A stretch of DNA of 22,044 bases from Lingula anatina. Taxonomy: Eukaryota; Brachiopoda; Lingulata; Lingulida; Lingulidae. The stretch's first letter is position 1; every line of letters starts with the position of its first letter. The translations under genes were made by a program, and so were the position numbers. A model generated the notes under the pieces. The model did not search any database. It was not told where the DNA came from and saw only the letters and a list, made by a program, of their open reading frames with translations. Of the stretch, positions 1 to 8,947 are shown in pieces. The stretch is taken from positions 234,972-257,015 of the forward strand of contig NW_019776179.1 of the NCBI RefSeq assembly GCF_001039355.2, read 5' to 3'.

Positions 1-167
1 AATATTGGTAAATATTTTAAATTCTATGGAACGAAGATTAATCAGTATTTAGTTATGTATTGAACTTGTCTGGTTTAGCTTTTCTTGGAAGATGTGTAGG
101 TCCACAAATGGACCTCAGCCAGGAGCCCTGAAAAGGGCTGTTTGTTGACACATTGTGCTTAGCACAC

Positions 168-512
168 TCAACTTCTACCATTGGCATTGGGAAGTAGTCC
201 AGAGGAAGAAAAGAGCTCTGTGCTGTCATTCTCAGAGAATGGAATATAACTGAGCTCATCTTCTTTTCTCGTGGTATACTCCTGGAACATCTTCCATACC
301 CCGTCAGTGATCAGGAGTCTGTTTCGTAACTGATACAGAGCCTTGCGATTCTGTTGCTTCACAGCCTTGGCATAGCGTTTCTTCAGACGAGAAACCTGCA
401 TCTCCAATCTGGTGGCCTCTCTCCTTCCCATGTACATCTTCAGATAGGCTGTGCAGAAATCAGGCTCTGGCTCATCTGACACAAACACAGGAGGGATGGA
501 TGTCTCTTCCAT
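168..512 (-). CDS. Small single-exon protein, 114 aa, unrecognised, coiled-coil-like centre
   Basis: I do not recognise the family. The frame runs from ATG at 512 to TGA at 170-168. The start lies in a good animal context (A at -3, G at +4: GCAACATGG). The protein has an acidic, proline-containing N-terminus (residues ~1-20), a strongly basic helical-looking centre (about 29-68, rich in Arg/Lys/Gln/Leu, with motifs such as MGRREATRLEMQ and RLKKRYAKAVKQQNRK), a Trp/Phe-containing segment (~72-78) and an acidic, serine-rich tail. No signal peptide or membrane segment is seen. The composition is clearly protein-like and not low complexity, which is the main reason to accept it. A TATA-like element lies about 90 nt upstream (602-609). 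A basic helix of this kind could bind nucleic acid or form a coiled coil, but that is only inference. It might also be one exon of a longer gene, although no convincing acceptor precedes the ATG. Confidence 0.55.
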   Translation of the reverse strand: MEETSIPPVFVSDEPEPDFCTAYLKMYMGRREATRLEMQVSRLKKRYAKAVKQQNRKALYQLRNRLLITDGVWKMFQEYTTRKEDELSYIPFSENDSTELFSSSGLLPNANGRS

Positions 513-1766
513 GTTGCTTCCTCAAGAAAATTTCTCAGAAGATACTGTTACTTATCTCAAGAGCAGTTGAGAAATGATGGGTTGAGCATGGTTTGGCTGG
601 ACTTAAATACAGCTGTTAATTGGCTGTCAGTTTGGTTGTCTAATCAGACAGAAACTAGTTTGTGACACTTCACAGGCTGAGGTGACAAACAGGTCATTGT
701 GTGGCATTGTCCAGTGACAGGTCATTTGGTTAACCATTTATCAAACCTGCCTTGTGATTGACTGGCTTTAAGTCGGGTAAATCACGACACCTGTCTAGTG
801 GCATGTTTGAATAAGTTGATGTGACAGTTTTATCACCTGGTGAAATACAATTCATAATACAAAAATGAAGCAGCACATTTTTTGGTCGGTTTGTGATTGC
901 AATGATATTTCTCTTATGAAAGAAAAACTTAATGATTACAGTTTTAAAGAAAACATAAACAAAATTGTTTTTATTTATTTATTTATTCAGTGTCAATTTT
1001 TTATTAATGACCAAAAAACTGAAGTCTTGACACATGCATACTAAAATTTTTTGATAAATGCAAGCAGTTTTCTTCTTTCTATAAGTTGTTAATATTTTTA
1101 GTATGTGAGATTTTCAACTTTAATTTAAGACTAACCATTTCTTTTATGTGGTCAGCCCGTTCCCTGTCAGGCCTGCATTGACCTGTATGGTCATTTTCAA
1201 TGTCATGGTCAGTCAGTTGTCCAAGGGGACATTTACTCTAGAGTCCATTCTCTTTGCATGGACAATATGTCATCTGTGGGGCAGGAGAGATTTGCTTGCG
1301 TGGTCAGTTTAGTTTAGTTTAAAAGCCCAAAAAGTCCCTTTTAGCACAACTGAGGAAGTATTTGCACAGGCCTTGAAAAATCTCACCAAATGCTGATAGT
1401 GATGTGTCAGTCTGAATATTTTTAAAACTGCAAATTTTACTTTTTTACCAGGAAATTGGCAGTATTTGTATGCAATTAAAATGATTTTGCGATAGATTTC
1501 AGTTTAATTTTTTCTGTTAATTGTTTACAGTTTCGAGATCTCAAGCTTTCTGTGTCTTTGTTAAAAGTAATGGCCAAACATTATGAATTTAACTATGGAT
1601 TTATGATAAGGTTAAGAGTACCTTTTGACATATTCCATTTGACATATTCTGTATTAAAGAGTAGAATTTAGATAATTTTGATAAAAATGTCTGCACAAAA
1701 TATTATACGATATTCGTCGCATATAATGAAAATATAAATAGTGCAACTGATGTCATTTCTTTACAG
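513..1766. other. Non-coding stretch, intron or intergenic
   Basis: No exon with convincing coding character was found here on either strand. The last ~20 nt form a good 3' splice site for the following plus-strand exon: a branch-point-like AACTGAT and then a pyrimidine tract ending TTTCTTTACAG at 1766. If the first exons of that gene lie to the left of the window, the minus-strand gene at 168-512 is nested in its intron; if they lie here they are too short or too diverged for me to see. Confidence 0.5.
602..609 (-). promoter_or_regulatory. TATA-like element upstream of the 168-512 gene
   Basis: On the minus strand the sequence reads TATTTAAG, a TATA-box variant, about 90 nt upstream of the ATG at 512. 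The spacing suits a short 5' UTR. The assignment rests only on motif and position. Confidence 0.3.
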
Positions 1767-1981
1767 CCGAGTCCGTAATGAAGCGCCAATCGTCGATTAA
1801 GGGCGTCTGTAAAACGAAGCGGGGGCCCACCAAGTTAAACTTCAGATTCTGTAGCTATCACGTGCGTCTGATGGAGGGACCACCACCCAAAGAATACTAC
1901 ACAAAGGATCCTGATGGCTGGTATAAGATGCAGGAATATATAGAAGAGATGCGTGGTAGAACCATACAGCGGGGATTATGA
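1767..1981 (+). CDS. Terminal coding exon of an unrecognised plus-strand gene
   Basis: A strong acceptor (TTTCTTTACAG) ends at 1766. The exon enters with CC completing a split codon, then Glu-Ser-Val and the internal Met at 1778, and runs to TGA at 1979-1981, giving about 70 residues. The peptide is basic at its start (KRQSSIKGVCKTKRGP) and then has an aromatic, charged body containing MEGPPPKEYYTKDPDGWY followed by a short amphipathic helix (KMQEYIEEMRGR). It has no membrane segment. An in-frame stop at 1748-1750, inside the presumed intron, supports the exon boundary. The codons look genuinely coding, but I do not recognise the family. It could alternatively be a 67-codon gene starting at 1778, with the acceptor belonging to a 5' UTR intron. 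A possible polyadenylation signal follows at 2640. Confidence 0.5.
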
Positions 1982-3742
1982 GTGCCCAGGATGTTGCTGT
2001 TTCGGAGAACCAAAAAATGCATCTTGAAATTACTATATCAGGGAAATTGAATATTTGAGAGGACTAGAAATGAGTTTTCTTTTATCCAAATAACACTTAT
2101 GACAGAAAGCGTTTGATCATTTCAGTGGATTGGAATTTGTTAAGTCGGGTTTTCTTCTGATATAGACTCTTCTTGAAATTTATGAATGAAAAGGTAATCA
2201 GAAAGGGAACTGATGTGCCACAATGCGAAAGGAAAGTCAGATTGTCTTCAGAATAATTTCCATCACCAAAATTTGATGAGGCATTTTTATCCAACTTACG
2301 ATGCCTTTCAAGAAGTTCGTTTAGTTCGAACTCTGTGCTTTATCAATCAAAATCCCCAGGCTATATTTAGAACATTGTTTGACATAAAAATCCCTGAGGC
2401 CATCAAGTCCGACAACTTATGAATAGAAAAGGAATTTGAGTAAAACGCATAATGCATTTTAAAACACCACATTTTAGAGTCAAACACTTAGATTTTATTT
2501 TCACTTACAATAGAAATGCGAAAGTTCAGCATCAACGCTTCTTTTCCACTTAATAGGCATGTAATAACCTAATAGCATGTAATAGACCATTTGAAGGGGA
2601 TTAGCCTGTATAGAATTATGTGTCATAAAAGATAAGTACAATAAAGATAGAAAAAATCTTTAATGGCGAGTACCATTAAAAACTCGAAGCCCTAAATATC
2701 AAAGCCCCTTTTTACATCGATCGGTGCAGTTTTCTATATTATTTTGGTTGAGAAATTGGCAAAATTTTTTATTAAAAATATTAAAAGAAAACTCGGTTTT
2801 AACGTAAGAAATTCGCTTAAAAGGAGTACGCGCTCGGCATTCCCAGACAACTAGTTTATTTACTTGTTACATTGGAGCTTGTGAAAAAAAAGTACCGCTA
2901 GATGAGAAAAGGGGCTAAGATTATTTAAAGCACCGTTTAATACTTTCTGTAACACAAAATTTTTACCCAGTAATAATACAGCATACTAGTTTAAAATGAT
3001 TAAGCGCCTATTCTGTACTAATCCTGGCGCGTTCATACCCCTTCATACTACTTCATTCTGAGGTGACCAATGCAACTGGCCTACACAGCCGACTTGACGG
3101 ACTCCGGCTCTGTCCTCGCTAAAAATACTAGCAAAATACGCCAATCTAAAATAAATGAGAGGTATTTATATCAGAGTAATCCGTATAGAAGATGCACCAA
3201 AAAGTGATAAAACTTATGTTAGACACTCAGTTGAGAGGTAATGTCGAAATGCTGGAAGTTGTGCCCGAAAAAGAAACATTACAGGAAGCCCCCTTTTTTA
3301 TCAGAAGTATCTACTCTCCAACAAGTATGACAAAGTATAAAGAAACGTTCGATGATTGTGATAATAAAATTGTGCTCGAACACTTAGCCAACACACTAGA
3401 CTGATAGCTAGAACATGTGAATAAAAGAGCTCCAAAGAGCATAAAAAAGTCCAAAAACAAATCAAAACTATTCGACCAGTACTTATGTCCAATTTGACAC
3501 AAGATAAATTGGAAGGAATTCAATGAAATGAAATACTGTGTTCGTTTTGAACAGGACAGACCTGCCTAATGCTTCAGGTGTCTACTTTATGAAAGTGAAC
3601 TACAATGGGTTTTTCTTAAAGTTAATTAAACTTATAATTAGTTTCGAGTCTAAAGGTTTAAACCAATTATAGGGCGATAGCCAATTTATGATACCACCCC
3701 CCACGAGTACAATTAACTTTGCGATTTGGGTTTAAGGCCGTT
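1982..3742. other. 3' flank and intergenic sequence without a supported gene
   Basis: This holds the presumed 3' UTR of the preceding exon, up to an AATAAA at 2640-2645, and then about 1.1 kb of AT-rich sequence. Open frames here (2213-2422, 3192-3404 on plus; 2097-2294, 3301-3523 on minus) are short, mutually overlapping and without recognisable domains. I see no RNA gene. Confidence 0.5.
2640..2645 (+). terminator. Possible polyadenylation signal for the 1767-1981 exon
   Basis: This is the first canonical AATAAA on the plus strand after the stop codon, about 660 nt downstream. It is assigned by position only. Confidence 0.3.
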
Positions 3743-4454
3743 TTAAGAACGACTGACTCAGAATAACTTTAAAAAAACGAGGTAGTCTGCCTTTTAGATT
3801 CTTTGTGAAGCTCAACTTAGCTGGCTAACATTCTAAGCAGTCTTTGCTATGACCTATTTTAAACTAAAGTCGTTTTGTGAAACGTCCCTCGATCACAGGC
3901 ACTGCGAAGCTGGCAACGTCGTTCGAAGGCATGGGTAAGATATAATGGGAACCATCCGATATAGCCTGGCCCCAGTTTAATCACTGCATCCGACAGGGTA
4001 AGATGTGCCCATGTGATCATGTAACCTTGGTAATTTTTAAAGTTCTTAGCCAGGGAACCTGACTTAAGTTGTTTTTTTTTTGTGTGTGTGAAACTGGGGC
4101 CTGAAATGATCCGTTTGTGGTAGGGTTAATTTTTTAGTGATAATTATTACATGAAAAGCGAAACTTTATTATGAACCGGGCATGTCACCTTAGAAGCCAA
4201 TACGAAAGTGACACAAAATGATGAATTCGCACTAATGTTTAGTGATTTTACAGAATAAATGGATATATTTTATAAACCCTCTCAGCTTTTTTTCTGTTGC
4301 CGTACTGTACTTGCCAGTTTTCCATTATTTCTGACCCCACTCTCCTCCAAATACCACATAATCTTGTATAACTTTTGAACTATTTCAGATGATTCCCATT
4401 TAACAAACTATGTGGTCAAGCTTCGAAACGCGGTGCCTATAGCTTTTAGCTTAA
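3743..4454. repeat. Direct repeat block, copy 1 (712 nt)
   Basis: This block is repeated almost base for base at 4718-5410. Differences are few: one extra T and one lost base early in copy 2, a 20-nt segment near 3903-3922 that is absent from copy 2, a T/TG run difference near 4072-4090, and scattered substitutions. Both copies begin TTAAGAACGACTGACTC and end TAGCTTAA. Copy 1 is followed by 263 nt of other sequence (4455-4717) before copy 2 starts. It has no coding potential that I can see. Confidence 0.9.
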
Positions 4455-4479
4455 AGGGATAATAACTCTTCGTTTCAGC
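4451..4479 (+). repeat. Dispersed 29-nt motif, plus-strand copy
   Basis: Reads TTAAAGGGATAATAACTCT and then TCGTTTCAGC, followed by a short A-run (4481-4486). It is 25/29 identical to the minus-strand copy at 14472-14444. It overlaps the end of repeat block copy 1. Confidence 0.65.
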
Positions 4480-4717
4480 CAAAAAATGAATTTTCCTGGA
4501 GTAAACAACAATTTTCCCATACTTATCAATGGTTAATGAATCCATTTTTACATTCAAAGTTAGTCCCTGGTTTTTTCTAAAAAGTTTGGTTTTTTTGTTA
4601 AAATCTCTTAAGAGATTTTAACAGAGTATAGCCATCAATGGAGGTAACGTGGTCTAAAGACAAGCTCAGATATCAGAAAAAATAGCTATAACTGCCGTTT
4701 TTGTGGTAAAACAAAAN
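4455..4717. other. Spacer between the two repeat blocks, ending in an N
   Basis: This 263-nt spacer starts with the dispersed motif (4451-4479), contains a perfect 26-nt palindrome (4597-4622) and ends with the only ambiguous base in the window at 4717, immediately before copy 2. Confidence 0.7.
4597..4622. repeat. Perfect 26-nt palindrome
   Basis: The left half GTTAAAATCTCTT is followed immediately by its exact reverse complement AAGAGATTTTAAC, with no spacer. It lies in the spacer between the duplicated blocks. Confidence 0.9.
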
Positions 4718-5410
4718 TTAAGAACGACTGACTCAGAATAACTTTTAAAAAAACGAGGTAGTCTGCCTTTTAGATTCTTTGTGAAACTCAACTTCCTGGC
4801 TAACATTCTAAGCAGTCTTTGCTATGACCTATTTTAAACTAAAGTCGTTTTGTGAAACGTCCCTCGATCACAGGCACTCGAAGGCATGGGTAAGATATAA
4901 TGGGAACCATCCGATATAGCCTGGCCCCAGTTTAATCACTGCATCCGACAGGGTAAGATGTGCCCATGTGATCATGTAACCTTGGTAATTTTTAAAGTTC
5001 TTAGCCAGGGAACCTGACTTAAGTTGTTTTTTTTTCTTTGTGTGTGAAACTGGGGCCTGAAATGATCCGTTTGTGGTAGGGTTAATTTTTTAGTGATAAT
5101 TATTACATGAAAGGCGAAACTTTATTATGAACCGGGCATGTCACCTTAGAAGCCAATACGAAAGTGACACAAAATGATGAATTCGCACTAATGTTTAGTG
5201 ATTTTACAGAATAAATGGATATATTTTATAAACCCTCTCAGCTTTTTTTCTGTTGCCGTACTGTACTTGCCAGTTTTCCATTATTTCTGACCCCACTCTC
5301 CTCCAAATACCACATAATCTTGCATAACTTTTGAACTATTCCAGATGATTCCCATTTAACAAACTATGTGGTCAAGCTTCGAAACGCGGTGCCTATAGCT
5401 TTTAGCTTAA
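4718..5410. repeat. Direct repeat block, copy 2 (693 nt), overlapping the otopetrin 3' UTR
   Basis: This is the second copy of the block at 3743-4454. It ends 20 nt beyond the otopetrin stop codon, so it should supply most of the otopetrin 3' UTR. It carries a minus-strand AATAAA at 5126-5121. Confidence 0.9.
5121..5126 (-). terminator. Possible polyadenylation signal of the otopetrin gene
   Basis: AATAAA on the minus strand, about 305 nt downstream of the otopetrin stop codon. Position and motif only. Confidence 0.35.
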
Positions 5411-5430
5411 GCTGGGTGTTTACTGTAAAA

Positions 5431-6350
5431 TTAATCTTTCTTCACAAACGCATTTTTCCAACTTATTGCTAAAACGGCTGCTGAATGGAAACGGAAAAAA
5501 ATCACGACTGGGACGGTCAGGTTATACAAAATCATCCAAGGTAAAGTGCCGTAGAAGTCGTTAAATATCGTTATCTTTTCGACTCTTTTCACCGCCAGCG
5601 TGTTCACGGCCCAGATGCAAAGATTACAGGCCATGAGAAACACAATAAGGCCACGCCCACGCCGATGCGCCGCGTGCGTACTGTACGGCGTTTTCACGTC
5701 CGGGACGCGACGGCTACTGTCTGTGATGAACACGAACTGTGCCGTGGCCTGTGTCATTCCCATGACACACAAGAACAGTATTGGGATCACGGTGGACGTT
5801 TCTGCTTCCCCAATGGATGACACAACAGACAGAAGAAGAAAGAGACCGTTGACAAAAACTCCAGCAGTCGACACCAACAAGAGGTTGTCGTCCAAAGTGT
5901 CTATCTCCATACCCATGTATTTCAAATCCTTCATCCAAACGAACCCTATGATCACTGATATCCCTGCTAACGCCAGCAACAAGATATCCAAAGATGCGAT
6001 AATATCAACACCAATGACGTCATTTCCCGTATCGCTGTCCTCGAACACCACCATGTATATTGTGATCATAATGACTGTGACAAGGCCAACGCCAAGCCCT
6101 AATATCCCCCCAATCACAGATGGCACGTGGTCCTTTAGAGCCCGAGATTTGAGCTGCTTATCCCTCTCCCTCTCCTGCCGCTCGAACTCGTCCTCGGGTG
6201 GTTCGCCGATGCTCTTGTAGATGGTGTACATAAGGGCCGCACCGATGATGCTGTACTCGAGAACACAGGGGTACAAAAATGGCGACGCCCGGTCGAAGAG
6301 GGACTGTAGACGACTGCATTCATTTGGGGTGGAGTTGTCGGCAGTCTCTT
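5431..6350 (-). CDS. OTOP: Otopetrin exon 6 (segments 6-12, stop)
   Basis: The acceptor is ATTATATTATAG, ending at 6351; the open frame extends further upstream to a Met at 6435, but that part is intron. It encodes 305 residues including a potential extracellular loop (ETADNSTPNEC, one NST glycosylation sequon), helices 6-12, and a very acidic/basic linker (EDEFERQERERDKQLK) between helices 6 and 7. It ends at TAA, 5433-5431. The whole C-terminal half lies in one exon. Confidence 0.95.
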
Positions 6351-8900
6351 CTATAATATAATGATGGTATAACAATAATATTTTAATATGGGAGAAAAAA
6401 AAACGGGGAAAGGGAAAGGAATCAAGACCGAACAACTTTTGATATCAAGACCATCAAGACTCGAATTTCCTTCAAGTAACTTAAAATAAACAGAAAAAAT
6501 TAAGATTGATATTCAAACAGTATATTTCCCTGGGGAGCATTACTTTGCGATGGCTTTAGAAAAACTTAATGGCATTTCACAAAAACATTGATCTTCATTA
6601 ATTGACTATTACGGCGTATTTCAGGGATTGAGGATAGGGTCTTACTTAAGCTCTCCCGGAAGTCATCTTCGGTGTCCAGAATAGAGTACGCCACAAACAC
6701 GCATGCGTTGGTCGCAGCCACGTGGCTAAAGCCAAAATTGGCTAAACCCTTTTTCTTTGTCACAACTATCTATTATGAGGGGGAAAACAAAAATAGGTCA
6801 TTATATCAGTTTAGTATTCATGATGTTATCATTTGACAGTAAAATCAATCACGATGTTGTAGGCGCAATTACTTAAAGGCATATGGGTGCATTCCCAGAG
6901 ATTTAGATCGATCCAGAGATTTAGATTTAGAGCGACTTAACTCCCTGGGGGTTCACGCAAAATTGCAGTAAGCCGAGCGCGCACCATAGTTAATTACCCC
7001 CTTACAGCTTTTAGTAGGCGGGACAGACACTTAAGCCGGCTAAGCTGACAGTAATCTAGTGAGACTCCCCACAGGGATAGACCGATCTAAAATCTGAGGG
7101 AATGGGGTCTATAATAAGCGTTAGACATTACACAACGTTTTAATTTCCTTGAAAATGTCAACAGGCACAGTAGGCCTATTTTGGCAGTGATTTTGCACAC
7201 TAAGAATTCTGCACACTAACAATTAATGGAAAAATGCCAATGCTTTTAGTTTCTTTTTATCCTCAAAAACCCATTCTACAGGAGTCACGTCATTCACGTC
7301 AGGTTTATCTTAGATCCTCTCTGTTTTTTTTAATATGACAAACTGGTCTAAATTTAACCTGATGTGAACGTAACTTCTTTCATTCCTCACCTTGTGAAAT
7401 CGGAAAATGAAATAAGTTTGAACAATGACGAAGATAGGGTTGATGACGGTCGACACGATGTTGGTGGAGGGTTTGCAACCTCGTGACACTTCCGTCCCGA
7501 ATTCTATTATTTTTAATATATCATACAGGAACCCGCCAAATCCGAAAACTGGAACAGTGAAGTGATATATTCTCATAAGTTTTCATTTATTACAAACACC
7601 CTTAGTTTCAGAGGTCTTTAGAAACTCACTTGTCTAGTATCAGTATGCCTCGCTCGTTACTGGAATTTCCAGGAAGCTTTACTTTAAAACTCAAGGTGCT
7701 TAAAATAGCAGTGGCAACAACCTGTCTTGCAAATATCTAATTTTCGATATTTGTCAGGTTTTTACGAAAGGCTTATAAACCGAGTAGTACGCAAAATTAT
7801 TCTTTTTTTTTTAATATAATGAAAGTTGTACTTAAAAAAAGTGATATAAAGCAGTTATCCGAATATAACTCAAAATGTTTTAACAAAGTAAATTAGTTTT
7901 GAAAAAGTACACTGATAAACCGCATACTTATGGCGCCTATCCGTAGATACAAAGTGAGACCCTCTCCGCCGTAGTGAACAGCCGGAAGTTCTTCCTCCCC
8001 GCTGGCGACTGATTTCTTCGGGGACTCCTTGGATGACGTGGCTCCGTTGCTGAATCCATCTTCATCTTTGTCAGCGTGGTCCAAGTGCACTTTGTTTTCG
8101 TGGTAGGCTACCTGCCTTGGTTTTTCGGGATCTTTTACATGCAGGTAGTGCAGAAAAACGTAGATCAGATAACCAATGGAGACCAAGTACAGGTAGCCCT
8201 GGAAAACCTGCAACGAATGTTGAGAATATTTCAGTCAAGGAACAGAAATTGCAAAGAACTGCATCACCTTCTTTTTGCCCTCAACGTTATATTAAAAGTT
8301 TCCCTCAAACAACATCTTAACTCAGTTATTTCCACTCGAGTATATCAGTGACATCTTATCCAGGGGATGACGTACAGGTGTGGTCGCCCCTACCTGAAGA
8401 GTGGAGATACCCCCAACACACACACACACACCCACCCCCATTTCCCTCCCCCTTCCCTACTTTCGCAAAAACGACAAACAGAAATACTGGGAGTGGCAAC
8501 GCATCCGATTTAGTATGAAGTTGGCTGAAAAATCTTTTATGGTAACTTTAAAGGATGTGATCGTTTTCCCTATTCTGAGACTTGCTCTCAAAAGATGAAG
8601 TCGGCCCAATTAGTTTATGAAACTTGGTCGACGAGTTTTCAATAAAAATCATTTTGAAAAAACTGAAACCTGAATAGATCAATATAGCTTTTGAAGCGGA
8701 TTATATATAAGTTTAACTATAAGGCAAATAAAGAATATCTGGCGAAAACCCGTGTCATTTGAATATAGCAAAGAATGTTGACGGGGCCACAGGATATGAT
8801 AACATTTGTAAAAATAACCATGCTTTAAATTTGTGACTTTTTTCATCCTGCATCGTCATCTGTTATATAGGTCTACAGAAGGGCTCTAGCATGCATGCAT

Positions 8901-8947
<47 letters not shown>

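Noticed and set aside
3192-3404. 70-codon plus-strand frame with protein-like composition
   Set aside because: No start or splice context that convinces, no recognisable family, and the flanks show no continuing exon; kept as unexplained sequence.
3743-5410. The duplicated blocks as piggyBac-like elements because both begin and end with TTAA
   Set aside because: The ends are not terminal inverted repeats of one another, and TTAA is common in AT-rich sequence; the match boundaries are also blurred by the N.
5600-6220. 206-codon open frame antisense to otopetrin
   Set aside because: It lies wholly opposite a well-supported coding exon and its Ser/Thr/Pro/Arg-rich translation looks like a shadow frame.
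6351-6435. Extending otopetrin exon 6 upstream to the Met at 6435
   Set aside because: The extension reads through a clear acceptor (ATTATATTATAG) and its residues do not resemble the family, while splicing at 6351 completes the split Lys codon from exon 5.
6764-6769. Acceptor of otopetrin exon 5 at the second AG (6766)
   Set aside because: It would give the wrong phase relative to exon 4; the AG ending at 6770 keeps the frame and adds family-like residues.
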